A stretch of DNA of 5,273 bases. It comes from an uncultured Eubacteriales bacterium (lineage in GTDB: Bacteria; Bacillota_A; Clostridia; Oscillospirales; CAG-272). The translations under genes and the position numbers were made by a program. The notes beneath the pieces were generated by a model that was not told where the DNA came from, ran no database searches, and saw only the letters and a program-made list of their open reading frames with translations. This document shows, piece after piece, positions 1-5,207 of the stretch; positions within the stretch are counted from its first letter, which is position 1, and the number at the start of each line of letters is the position of its first letter. The stretch spans positions 1 through 5,273 of the forward strand of contig USTB01000075.1 of NCBI GenBank assembly GCA_900557635.1, written 5' to 3'.

Positions 1-547
1 TGAATTCATTGCCGTCCACCGTCACGGTCGCCGTCGTGCGGCGATAGTGAAACAGAAGTCCCTTAATGGCGATGGAGGTATAGTTCACAGGCTTGTCCGA
101 CTTTAAGCGGTGCTGATCGCCCACCTCGCAGCAGTAACCGTCGATGCCGTATCCTATCCCGTTGAGGAACAGATAGTCCTTGCCGTTTACCGTGACCGAG
201 GGCAGATCGCGCACATACTCGTTGATGCAGAAGGGCGCGTCGCCCTTGTTCTTTCCGAGGTCGTGCAGGAAATCGTTGCCGCTTCCCGTTGCGTAGTAAT
301 AAAGATCGCCCGGAAGCGTCATTTCCCGCGTGTCATTGACAAAACGGTTCAGGGTTCCGTCACCGCCTGCGATCATGAAACGGTCACCGGAGGGGAGTCC
401 GTCGAAAAACGAGCGGTAGTCGGATATCGCGGTCATATCGTAAAAATGAAGGGTGTCACCCGCCATCAGCTCTCTGAGCTTTTCGGCGTCCGGTTTTCCT
501 CTGCCGTTTCCGGCATTGGGATTATATAAAACATGGTATGTTGCCAT
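1..547 (-). CDS. Diacylglycerol kinase-family lipid kinase (DagK/YegS/BmrU type), 3' end cut by window edge
   Basis: Reading the minus strand from the ATG at 545-547 gives an open frame of 182 codons that leaves the window, so the C-terminal part is missing (family members are usually about 300 residues). The N-terminal catalytic domain is clear: the nucleotide-binding NPNAGNGRG at residues 9-17, the GGDGT signature at 61-65, GSGNDF at 88-93, and NGIGYGIDG at 129-137, which opens the second, beta-rich half. Family knowledge: these cytosolic or membrane-associated enzymes phosphorylate diacylglycerol or related lipids with ATP, returning lipid turnover products to phosphatidate. The exact substrate cannot be told from the sequence. 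The start is supported by GGGGGA (554-560 region) seven bases upstream. The gene lies 77 bp beyond rpsR on the same strand, behind a terminator. I see no good promoter of its own, so read-through is possible. Confident about the family, not the substrate. Confidence 0.9.
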   Translation of the reverse strand, partial: MATYHVLYNPNAGNGRGKPDAEKLRELMAGDTLHFYDMTAISDYRSFFDGLPSGDRFMIAGGDGTLNRFVNDTREMTLPGDLYYYATGSGNDFLHDLGKNKGDAPFCINEYVRDLPSVTVNGKDYLFLNGIGYGIDGYCCEVGDQHRLKSDKPVNYTSIAIKGLLFHYRRTTATVTVDGNEF

Positions 548-569
548 TTTTGCGTCCCCCAGACAAGAA

Positions 570-610
570 ATTAAAAAATCAACGGGAGTCAGGCTCTTGC
601 CGACTCCCGT
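570..610 (-). terminator. Rho-independent terminator after rpsR
   Basis: On the minus strand a 9-bp perfect stem (582-590 paired with 602-610, ACGGGAGTC/GACTCCCGT) continues, after a one-base bulge at 591, into a further 3 bp (592-594 with 599-601), closing a four-base loop at 595-598. It is followed by TGATTTTTTAATTT, a run of T residues (573-578 on the plus strand are all A). It begins 15 bp past the rpsR stop, so it ends the rpsF-ssb-rpsR transcript. Partial read-through into the lipid kinase is possible. Confidence 0.88.
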
Positions 611-624
611 CAATGTTGGAATGC

Positions 625-885
625 TCAGTCGCTGACGTAAGGCAGCAGCGCAACCTCGCGCGCTCTCTTGATGGCGACAGTCAGTTGACGCTGATGTGCC
701 GCGCAGGTACCGGTGATTCTTCTGGGAAGAATCTTGGCACGCTCGCTGGTGCACTTGCGCAAACGGGCAATATCCTTATAATCGATATGCTCAATTTTAT
801 CGGCGCAGAAGGTGCAGACCTTTTTCCGTCTGCCGCGATTCTGAACGCGGGGTCTGGGCGCCTGGACTTTTTCTTCGTTTTCCAT
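625..885 (-). CDS. rpsR: 30S ribosomal protein S18
   Basis: An 86-residue protein of normal S18 length. The core [17 protein letters not shown] (22-38), the [22 protein letters not shown] segment (48-68) and the C-terminal [16 protein letters not shown] are diagnostic. S18 binds the central domain of 16S rRNA as a heterodimer with S6 in the small-subunit platform. Cysteines at 24, 27, 45 and 61 make this the zinc-binding, four-cysteine form. Several Firmicutes such as Bacillus subtilis carry a form that has lost them. The N-terminal 20 residues are basic and low-complexity, as is usual. The start is set by AGGAGGT at 894-900, eight bases upstream. It is the last gene of the rpsF-ssb-rpsR operon, 25 bp after ssb, and is followed directly by a terminator. 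Identification is secure. Confidence 0.98.
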   Translation of the reverse strand: MENEEKVQAPRPRVQNRGRRKKVCTFCADKIEHIDYKDIARLRKCTSERAKILPRRITGTCAAHQRQLTVAIKRAREVALLPYVSD

Positions 886-910
886 CTTTAGTAACCTCCT
901 TTAGAATTAA

Positions 911-1372
911 TCAGAACGGAAGATCGTCGTCGTTTGACAACTGCTCGAATTTGGTGTTGTCATCGGAAGTAGAGGAATATGCGGGTGCGGCATATTGATC
1001 TGCAGGAGTGAAGGAAGCCGTACTCTGCGCCGCAGCGCCCTCCGACTTGCTGTCCACAAAATTCACCTCATCGGCAACCACCTCGGTCGCATAGCGCTTC
1101 TGTCCGTTCTGATCGGTCCAGGAGCGGGTCTGCAGGGAGCCGACAATGCAGATCGAAGATCCCTTGTGGAAGTAACGGCTGACGAATTCCGCCTGCTGTC
1201 TCCATGCCACAATATTGATAAAATCGGTCTGCTTCTGCTCATCCTTGCTGAAACGACGGTTCACGGCGATTGAAAAGGAAGTGACGCTGATACCGCTTTG
1301 CGTGGTTTTCAGCTCCGGCTCAGCCGTCAGACGGCCTGCCAGGATCACCTTATTAAGATTCAGATTTGCCAT
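911..1372 (-). CDS. ssb: Single-stranded DNA-binding protein
   Basis: A 153-residue SSB. Residues 1-107 form the OB-fold: NKVILAGRLTAEPELK at the N-terminus, SFSIAVNRR at 32-40, DFINIVAWRQQAEFVSRYFHKGS at 50-72, and the WTDQNGQKRYATEVVADEV strand pair at 85-103, with aromatic DNA-contact candidates W57, F68 and W85. Residues 108-147 are a flexible linker rich in Ala, Ser, Gln and Asp. The protein ends in DDDLPF (148-153), the acidic tip that recruits replication and repair proteins. Family knowledge: it works as a tetramer coating single-stranded DNA at forks and repair sites. The start is backed by GGGAGGA at 1381-1387 with 8-base spacing. It lies 20 bp after rpsF and 25 bp before rpsR, so it is co-transcribed with both. 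Its level is probably coupled to S6/S18 autoregulation. This is the housekeeping copy rather than a phage one, judging from the operon. Confidence 0.98.
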   Translation of the reverse strand: MANLNLNKVILAGRLTAEPELKTTQSGISVTSFSIAVNRRFSKDEQKQTDFINIVAWRQQAEFVSRYFHKGSSICIVGSLQTRSWTDQNGQKRYATEVVADEVNFVDSKSEGAAAQSTASFTPADQYAAPAYSSTSDDNTKFEQLSNDDDLPF

Positions 1373-1392
1373 ATCCCAAATCCTCCCTCGGC

Positions 1393-1839
1393 TTACTCAG
1401 CTTCGGTAGCAGCAGGAGCTTCTTCCGTTGCGGACGCCTCTTCGGCTGCGGGTGCAGCTTCCGGAGCGGCGGCAGGAGCCTCTTCAGCAGCACTCGGTGC
1501 GGCTGCAAACGCCTTGGGCTCGTATGTGATTGCCTCGGCTTCCTTCGGCTCGGTCACCACGGTCATGAAACGCATGATGCCCTCGGTGATGCCGAAAACG
1601 CGATCCAGCTCGGCGGGGAACGCCTGCGGTGCGTTGAAGGTTGCCACCACATAATAACCCTCGTTCTTGTCGTTGATCGGGTATGCAAGTCTGCGCTTGC
1701 CCCATTCGTTGACGCCGGTCAGAACGCCGTTCTCGCTCATCATGCCGATGAACTTGGAAACGAGATTTCTGACGCCCTCGCCGCCGAGAGAAAGATCAAC
1801 CACGAAGAGTGTTTCATAAGAGGAATACTTTTTTTCCAT
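1393..1839 (-). CDS. rpsF: 30S ribosomal protein S6 with Ala/Glu-rich C-terminal extension
   Basis: Residues 1-100 are a standard S6 domain: YETLFVVDLSL near the N-terminus, the signature WGKRRLAYPI at 46-55, NEGYYVVATFNA at 59-70 and ELDRVFGITEGIMRFMTV at 77-94. S6 pairs with S18 on the 16S rRNA platform. The protein is 148 residues, against about 95 in Bacillus. The surplus is a low-complexity tail from about 111 onward made almost only of Ala, Glu, Pro, Ser and Thr. It is probably disordered, and comparable in place to the acidic tail of E. coli S6. The start follows GGGAGGT at 1848-1854 by eight bases. It is the first gene of the operon, with a strong promoter and a structured leader just upstream that carries the likely S6:S18 regulatory element. 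Confidence 0.98.
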   Translation of the reverse strand: MEKKYSSYETLFVVDLSLGGEGVRNLVSKFIGMMSENGVLTGVNEWGKRRLAYPINDKNEGYYVVATFNAPQAFPAELDRVFGITEGIMRFMTVVTEPKEAEAITYEPKAFAAAPSAAEEAPAAAPEAAPAAEEASATEEAPAATEAE

Positions 1840-1860
1840 TTCTTTACACCTCCCTATGGA

Positions 1861-1898
1861 CTTACGGCCGCAAACATCAAGAATTTATTTGCGGCAAG
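1861..1898 (-). promoter_or_regulatory. Putative S6:S18-binding leader element of rpsF (autoregulatory hairpin)
   Basis: In the minus-strand transcript, CUUG (1895-1898) pairs with UAAG (1861-1864) and CCGCAAA (1888-1894) pairs with UUUGCGG (1868-1874), closing a 13-base loop. The two helices are joined directly on the 5' side, but on the 3' side three unpaired bases, CCG (1865-1867), bulge out. A hairpin with a 3'-side CCG bulge in the rpsF leader is the known mRNA mimic of the S6:S18 site on 16S rRNA in many bacteria. The element ends six bases before the Shine-Dalgarno, so binding of the S6:S18 pair could block translation of the operon. The structure is seen directly. The function is inferred from the family and position. 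Confidence 0.72.
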
Positions 1899-1900
1899 GA

Positions 1901-1919
1901 GAAAACAAGGCATGTTTTC
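1901..1919 (-). other. 5' leader hairpin of the rpsF transcript
   Basis: Directly after the expected transcription start, GAAAACA (1913-1919) pairs perfectly with TGTTTTC (1901-1907) around a five-base loop. No T-run follows, so it is not a terminator by itself. It may protect the 5' end or form part of the S6:S18 leader fold. AT-rich stems of seven pairs can also arise by chance. Confidence 0.45.
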
Positions 1920-1928
1920 AACTATTCT

Positions 1929-1957
1929 ATTATAAAACACAAGCGGCGTTTTGTCAA
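1929..1957 (-). promoter_or_regulatory. Promoter of the rpsF-ssb-rpsR operon
   Basis: The minus strand shows TTGACA (1952-1957) and TATAAT (1929-1934) separated by exactly 17 bp, a full match to the housekeeping sigma-A consensus. Transcription would start near 1921-1923, giving a leader of about 80 nt before the rpsF ATG. The -35 box and most of the spacer fall inside the inverted repeat that appears to terminate upp. Confidence 0.9.
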
Positions 1958-1966
1958 CGCCGCTTG
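1931..1966 (-). terminator. Probable terminator of upp, overlapping the rpsF promoter
   Basis: A perfect 11-bp inverted repeat, CAAGCGGCGTT (1956-1966) and AACGCCGCTTG (1940-1950) read on the minus strand, encloses a five-base loop. It is followed by TGTTTTAT, a short T-rich tract. It lies about 117 bp past the upp stop and is the only hairpin in that gap with a T-tract on the correct side. It contains the -35 region of the next promoter, so it could also act as an operator or simply be a compact terminator/promoter junction. Confidence 0.65.
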
Positions 1967-2012
1967 CACAATTCATAATTTATTTACACCTGACCGTACA
2001 TATACGCACATA

Positions 2013-2039
2013 TGCGGAAAAGCACGGAAAATTTCCGCA
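2013..2039. repeat. Inverted repeat in the upp 3' region
   Basis: TGCGGAAA (2013-2020) is repeated in inverse at 2032-2039 with an 11-base loop. A shorter nested palindrome, CGGAAA-A-TTTCCG (2025-2037), competes with it. A second small hairpin, TGCGG/CCGCA, lies at 2053-2057 and 2067-2071. Neither has a T-tract on either strand. They may stabilise the 3' end of the upp mRNA. Confidence 0.4.
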
Positions 2040-2082
2040 CCGTCTCCGATTTTGCGGCAAGGTATACCGCACGATCGCGCGA

Positions 2083-2712
2083 TTATTTCGTGCCGAACAG
2101 ACGGTCGCCCGCATCGCCCAGACCGGGAACGATATAGGCATGCTCGTTCAGCTTCTCATCCATTGCGGCGACATAGATATCCACATCGGGATGATCCTGG
2201 AGCACCTTATTCACACCCTCGGGTGCGGCGACCAGATTCAGGAGACGGATGGAAGAGCATCCGCGCTTTTTCAAGATGCTGATGGCATCGGACGCAGAGC
2301 CGCCTGTCGCCAGCATGGGGTCAGCTAAAATGATGGTGCGCTCTTCAATGTCTGCGGGCAGTTTGCAGTAATACTCCACAGGCTCATGGGTGACAGGGTC
2401 GCGGTACAGACCGATATGACCGACCTTTGCCACGGGCATCAGATTCAAAAGCCCGTCCACCATGCCAAGACCCGCACGCAGGATGGGAACGATTGCCAGC
2501 TTCTTGCCGCTGACCTCTTTTGCGACCATTTTGCATATGGGCGTTTCGATCTCCTTGTCGCAAAGCGGCAGATCTCTGGTAATTTCATAGCCCAAAAGGA
2601 CGGTGATCTCCTCCAGCATCTGGCGGAAATCTTTGGCGCCCGTCTCCTTTTGACGCATAATGGACAGCTTGTGCTGAATCAGCGGATGGTCAACGATATG
2701 TAAAGAACCCAT
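2083..2712 (-). CDS. upp: Uracil phosphoribosyltransferase
   Basis: At 209 residues this has the normal UPRTase length. The PRPP-binding signature [17 protein letters not shown] spans 128-144. The uracil-binding tail [16 protein letters not shown] spans 193-208. [12 protein letters not shown] (76-87) and the [13 protein letters not shown] flap (103-115) are further hallmarks. The cytosolic enzyme converts uracil and PRPP to UMP and diphosphate in pyrimidine salvage, usually as a GTP-sensitive oligomer. The start is supported by AAGGAG at 2720-2725, seven bases upstream. It is monocistronic here: divergent from mtaB, and separated from rpsF by a hairpin terminator and a new promoter. There is no adjacent uracil permease (uraA/pyrP), and the leader of about 25 nt is too short for a PyrR-type attenuator, so control must be elsewhere or it is constitutive. 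Identification is secure. Confidence 0.98.
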   Translation of the reverse strand: MGSLHIVDHPLIQHKLSIMRQKETGAKDFRQMLEEITVLLGYEITRDLPLCDKEIETPICKMVAKEVSGKKLAIVPILRAGLGMVDGLLNLMPVAKVGHIGLYRDPVTHEPVEYYCKLPADIEERTIILADPMLATGGSASDAISILKKRGCSSIRLLNLVAAPEGVNKVLQDHPDVDIYVAAMDEKLNEHAYIVPGLGDAGDRLFGTK

Positions 2713-2744
2713 GGTATTTCTCCTTCACGGTACAGTTTTCAGCC

Positions 2745-2773
2745 ATTATACACCCACCGACACATTTTTGCAA
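2745..2773 (-). promoter_or_regulatory. Promoter of upp
   Basis: On the minus strand TATAAT (2745-2750) is preceded at 17 bp by TTGCAA (2768-2773), four of six matches to the -35 consensus. The start would fall near 2738, leaving about 25 nt of leader, just enough for the Shine-Dalgarno and with no room for a riboswitch or attenuator. Confidence 0.75.
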
Positions 2774-2811
2774 TAGTATTCTTCAAATCTCGTGATTTTA
2801 CAAAAATCCGC

Positions 2812-2840
2812 TTGACTCCTTTCATGCGTTTTGCTATAAT
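2812..2840 (+). promoter_or_regulatory. Promoter of mtaB, with extended -10
   Basis: TTGACT (2812-2817), a 17-bp spacer and a perfect TATAAT (2835-2840). A TG dinucleotide at 2832-2833 gives an extended -10 (TGCTATAAT). Transcription should start about 2846-2848, followed by a T7A6 tract and a 14-nt palindrome, AAAAATGCATTTTT (2856-2869), within the 50-nt leader. Confidence 0.85.
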
Positions 2841-2897
2841 AGTTGTGTTTTTTTAAAAAATGCATTTTTCAAACGATAAATTCGGAGGAAATCCGCC

Positions 2898-4202
2898 ATG
2901 TCCCTCTCCTGCGGTATCCTGACGCTGGGATGCAAAGTGAATCAATACGAAAGCCGCGCCATGGCAGAGCTTCTTACTGCGCAGGGCGTTGCGATCCATC
3001 CCTTTGAGGACGTGTGCGACATGTATCTGATCCACTCCTGCACCGTCACGGCGGAAAGCGACCGTAAGGTGCGCCAGATGACACGGCGCGCTATCCGTCG
3101 CAATCCGAACGCAGTGATCGCCGTATGCGGCTGTGCCGTGCAGAAGGATCCGCAAGCCATCGCACAGATCCCGGGCGTCAGCATCGTGTGCGGCAACCGC
3201 CGAAAAACCGAATTGGTGTCGGCGGCGCTGAACCAACTGCAAAACGGCAGACCGGAGTCCCCGCTGATCCTGTGCGGCAACCTCGACGAGCTTCCCTATG
3301 AGGACATGCGGATTTCGGGCTTTGACCGCATTCGCGCCTATGTCAAGATCGAGGACGGTTGCAACGCCAACTGCGCTTACTGTATCATACCGAAGGTGCG
3401 CGGTCCGCAGACATCGCGTCCCATGGAATCCGTATTGGAGGAAATCTCCGTCCTGCGGGATCACGGGTGCCGCGAGGTGGTGCTCACCGGCATTGAGACC
3501 GCCGCATACCGCTATGATTTGGGCGCACTTCTGGAGCAGATCGACCGCATCGAAGGCATTGACCGCATCCGTCTCTCCTCCGTCGATCCCGCCTCCCTCA
3601 AGCCCGCGCTCATGGAGAAAATGGCTTTCCTTCCCCACCTTATGCCCCATTTTCACATTTCCCTGCAAAGCGGATGCTCCCGCACCCTGGCGCGCATGCG
3701 CCGCCGTTACAACGCGCAGACCGCCATGGAGCGTCTGACCGCCCTTCGCCGTCTGATGCCGCAGGTGCAGTTTTCGGCGGATGTGATCGCCGGCTTTCCG
3801 GGGGAGAGCGAACAGAACTTTACGGAAAGCCTGTCCTTTGTGCGGGAAGCGGAATTTCTGCATCTTCACGTCTTTCCGTATTCCAGACGCCCGGGAACCG
3901 AAGCCGCCGACATGCCCGATCAGATCGATCCGTCCGAAAAGGCACGCCGTGTCGCGCTTCTGTGCCGCATGGGCGAGCAGACGCGCGATGCCATATTGGC
4001 GCGTCTTGCCGCAGGGCGGGAAAACGTGACCGTGCTGACCGAGGAGACCAAGGACGGCTTTGTGCTCGGTCACAGCGAGGCGTTTGTCCCCTGCCGCATT
4101 CCGCTCCGCGACCTTTTGCCGTCACAGCATCGCGGGCAATTGGTCGCCTGCAAAATTACCGGATATCACGACGGCGCACTGACCGTCGCGCCCCGCGAAT
4201 AA
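2898..4202 (+). CDS. mtaB: tRNA (N6-L-threonylcarbamoyladenosine(37)-C2)-methylthiotransferase MtaB
   Basis: A 434-residue radical-SAM methylthiotransferase. The N-terminal UPF0004 domain starts TLGCKVNQYESRAM (9-22). Its cluster ligands are C12, C48 (IHSCTVT) and C79 (CGCAVQ). The radical-SAM domain holds EDGCNANCAYCIIPKVRG (152-169) with the CxxxCxxC cysteines 155, 159 and 162, followed by HISLQSGC (253-260) and ADVIAGFPGE (294-303). Residues from about 372 form the C-terminal TRAM RNA-binding domain. TLGCKVNQYE is characteristic of the MtaB/YqeV branch, as opposed to MiaB or RimO. Known role: it adds a methylthio group to t6A37 of tRNAs reading ANN codons, making ms2t6A, using two 4Fe-4S clusters and SAM in the cytosol. 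The start follows GGAGG (2884-2888) by nine bases. It has its own promoter, and no terminator of its own on the plus strand is obvious. Confidence 0.96.
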   Translation: MSLSCGILTLGCKVNQYESRAMAELLTAQGVAIHPFEDVCDMYLIHSCTVTAESDRKVRQMTRRAIRRNPNAVIAVCGCAVQKDPQAIAQIPGVSIVCGNRRKTELVSAALNQLQNGRPESPLILCGNLDELPYEDMRISGFDRIRAYVKIEDGCNANCAYCIIPKVRGPQTSRPMESVLEEISVLRDHGCREVVLTGIETAAYRYDLGALLEQIDRIEGIDRIRLSSVDPASLKPALMEKMAFLPHLMPHFHISLQSGCSRTLARMRRRYNAQTAMERLTALRRLMPQVQFSADVIAGFPGESEQNFTESLSFVREAEFLHLHVFPYSRRPGTEAADMPDQIDPSEKARRVALLCRMGEQTRDAILARLAAGRENVTVLTEETKDGFVLGHSEAFVPCRIPLRDLLPSQHRGQLVACKITGYHDGALTVAPRE

Positions 4203-4229
4203 CGGCAGACAAACCGTATCCATCACAAA

Positions 4230-4274
4230 AGGTGCGATTCGTACTTTCCCGCTCGGAAAATGCGAACCGCACCT
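4230..4274 (-). terminator. Long hairpin between converging genes; probable terminator of the CDP-alcohol transferase gene
   Basis: AGGTGCG (4230-4236) pairs with CGCACCT (4268-4274), TTCG (4238-4241) with CGAA (4263-4266), and TTTCC (4245-4249) with GGAAA (4255-4259) around a five-base loop. The two unpaired A/C positions (4237/4267 and 4244/4260) become G-U wobbles in a minus-strand transcript, so the fold is nearly unbroken there. On the minus strand it is followed by TTTTGTG, a short T-run. On the plus strand no T-run follows. It lies about 46 bp past the transferase stop. Confidence 0.68.
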
Positions 4275-4320
4275 ATTCCGTACAGCCGATGTGCACATGT
4301 GTATCAATTTGTCAAAAAGC

Positions 4321-4917
4321 TCAGGCGTTTTCGGCGTTCTGCGCCTTTGCGCCGCCCGATGCGCGCGCCCGAATGAAAACGGACTTGAAGTCCGGATTGT
4401 ACCGCTTCGACGTCAAATGGACGATCAGCTCCTCGAGCGATGCCACAGCGCCCACAAAGCAACCGAACAGGCAGATATAGAGGGGAGTGCCTGTCCACAC
4501 CGAAAGATACGGAATGGCAAACACGCATACGCCCGTCAGCTTATTGGCATAGGTGTGCATGGAAGCAAACCGATGATAGCGGATACCCGCCGCGAGATAG
4601 GATGCCGTGCGGACCACCAGAATAAAGGCGACGCCGATCCAGATCCAGAACGGGAGATGATCCCACAGATAAGGGAAAATGCGAATGATGGAAACGCCGT
4701 AAAACAGAAGGTCGGCAATACTGTCGAGCACGGCGCCGCTGCCGGACTGGAGCTTCCAGTGACGCGCAAGCAAGCCGTCCAGAACGTCGCTGACGCCGCA
4801 GACGGTATAAATGATAAAATACAGCGGCGAAAACAGCTCGGAAAACACCAGAAAAACCGCGCCCGCAATTCTCACGGATGTCACAATATTCGGAATATGG
4901 CTTTTGGTGATACGCAT
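4321..4917 (-). CDS. CDP-alcohol phosphatidyltransferase family membrane protein
   Basis: A 198-residue integral membrane enzyme. The full family motif D-x2-D-G-x2-A-R-x8-G-x3-D-x3-D is present: D44, D47, G48, A51, R52, G61, D65 and D69. These are the metal- and CDP-binding residues. The N-terminal IPNIVTSVRI (8-17) is also typical. Hydrophobic stretches at about 17-40, 70-84, 88-111, 127-142 and 145-166 indicate five or six membrane segments. The last 30 residues are polar. The family moves a phosphatidyl group from CDP-diacylglycerol to an alcohol such as glycerol 3-phosphate (PgsA) or serine (PssA). The motif does not decide which, so no symbol is given. The start is set by GGGGGA at 4928-4933 with a somewhat long 10-base spacing. 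It is a single-gene unit with a perfect-consensus promoter, convergent with mtaB. The lipid kinase at the left end acts in the same wider pathway but is not linked in an operon. Confidence 0.93.
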   Translation of the reverse strand: MRITKSHIPNIVTSVRIAGAVFLVFSELFSPLYFIIYTVCGVSDVLDGLLARHWKLQSGSGAVLDSIADLLFYGVSIIRIFPYLWDHLPFWIWIGVAFILVVRTASYLAAGIRYHRFASMHTYANKLTGVCVFAIPYLSVWTGTPLYICLFGCFVGAVASLEELIVHLTSKRYNPDFKSVFIRARASGGAKAQNAENA

Positions 4918-4947
4918 ACTCTATATGTCCCCCTGATAGTTAGGTAC

Positions 4948-4976
4948 ATTATATCGCCTTTTTCATTGATTGTCAA
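4948..4976 (-). promoter_or_regulatory. Promoter of the CDP-alcohol phosphatidyltransferase gene
   Basis: The minus strand has TTGACA (4971-4976) and TATAAT (4948-4953) with a 17-bp spacer, a complete consensus match. The start would lie near 4941, with a leader of about 24 nt containing the Shine-Dalgarno. An 11-nt palindrome, GATTG-N-CAATC (4968-4978), overlaps the -35 box. Most of its symmetry comes from the -35 sequence itself. Confidence 0.88.
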
Positions 4977-5207
4977 TCCCCCATCGGGAGATTCGACGCG
5001 TTTTCCGCCCGTTTCCGCAGGAAAAACGGCAGGAAGGAGGCTGTTCGTTCGCAGACGCGCCCGCATCGGACGGCAACGAAGGGTACCGCCTCGTCAAAAA
5101 ACGGTACCCTTCGTTGCGTGCGGCGTCGAACCGCCGATCGGGCGGGGACGGCAAACGCAAGCCGAAAGCACATGCTTTCCGCCTGCCCTTGTCGCATCAA
5201 ACTGCAC
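4977..5207. other. GC-rich intergenic region without a credible gene
   Basis: About 230 bp upstream of the transferase promoter. Overlapping open frames exist on both strands, but they are Arg/Pro/Ser-rich, have no Shine-Dalgarno at a usable distance, and all run through the 16-bp inverted repeat, so I do not call a gene. Besides that repeat it holds two small hairpins: GAAAGC/GCTTTC (5164-5179) and CCGCC/GGCGG (5131-5145). The first could be a weak terminator for a gene entering from the right, since TTGCGTTTG follows on the minus strand. Confidence 0.6.
5073..5117. repeat. Perfect 16-bp inverted repeat with 13-nt A-rich loop
   Basis: GCAACGAAGGGTACCG (5073-5088) is matched exactly by its reverse complement at 5102-5117. 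The spacer (5089-5101) ends in AAAAAA. Neither strand has a T-run after the stem, so it is not a standard terminator. Its length and perfection argue for a dispersed palindromic (REP/MITE-like) element or a protein-binding site, but one copy cannot show this. A further imperfect pairing of flanks, GCCCG-C-ATCGG (5059-5069) with CCGATCGGGC (5134-5143), may extend the fold. Confidence 0.7.

Noticed and set aside
110..529. 139-codon plus-strand frame at the left end
   Set aside because: Antisense to the lipid kinase, whose GGDGT and GSGNDF motifs identify the real coding strand.
1854..1913. A 19-codon micro-ORF in the rpsF leader, ending in a TAG that overlaps the Shine-Dalgarno
   Set aside because: No Shine-Dalgarno precedes its ATG, which lies only about ten bases from the predicted transcript start, and translating it would unfold the S6:S18 hairpin. 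Most likely chance, though a leader-peptide role is not excluded.
1366..1935. 189-codon plus-strand frame across rpsF
   Set aside because: Antisense to the Ala/Glu-rich tail of S6, which creates a Ser/Gly/Cys-rich artefact. No ribosome binding site or domain.
2853..4073. 406-codon open frame antisense to mtaB
   Set aside because: It is the shadow of a securely identified radical-SAM gene in GC-rich DNA. Its translation is His/Arg/Gly-rich with no recognisable domain.
3674..4480. 268-codon plus-strand frame spanning the mtaB end and the convergent gene
   Set aside because: Out of frame with mtaB and antisense to the CDP-alcohol transferase. Low-complexity Arg/Ser composition.
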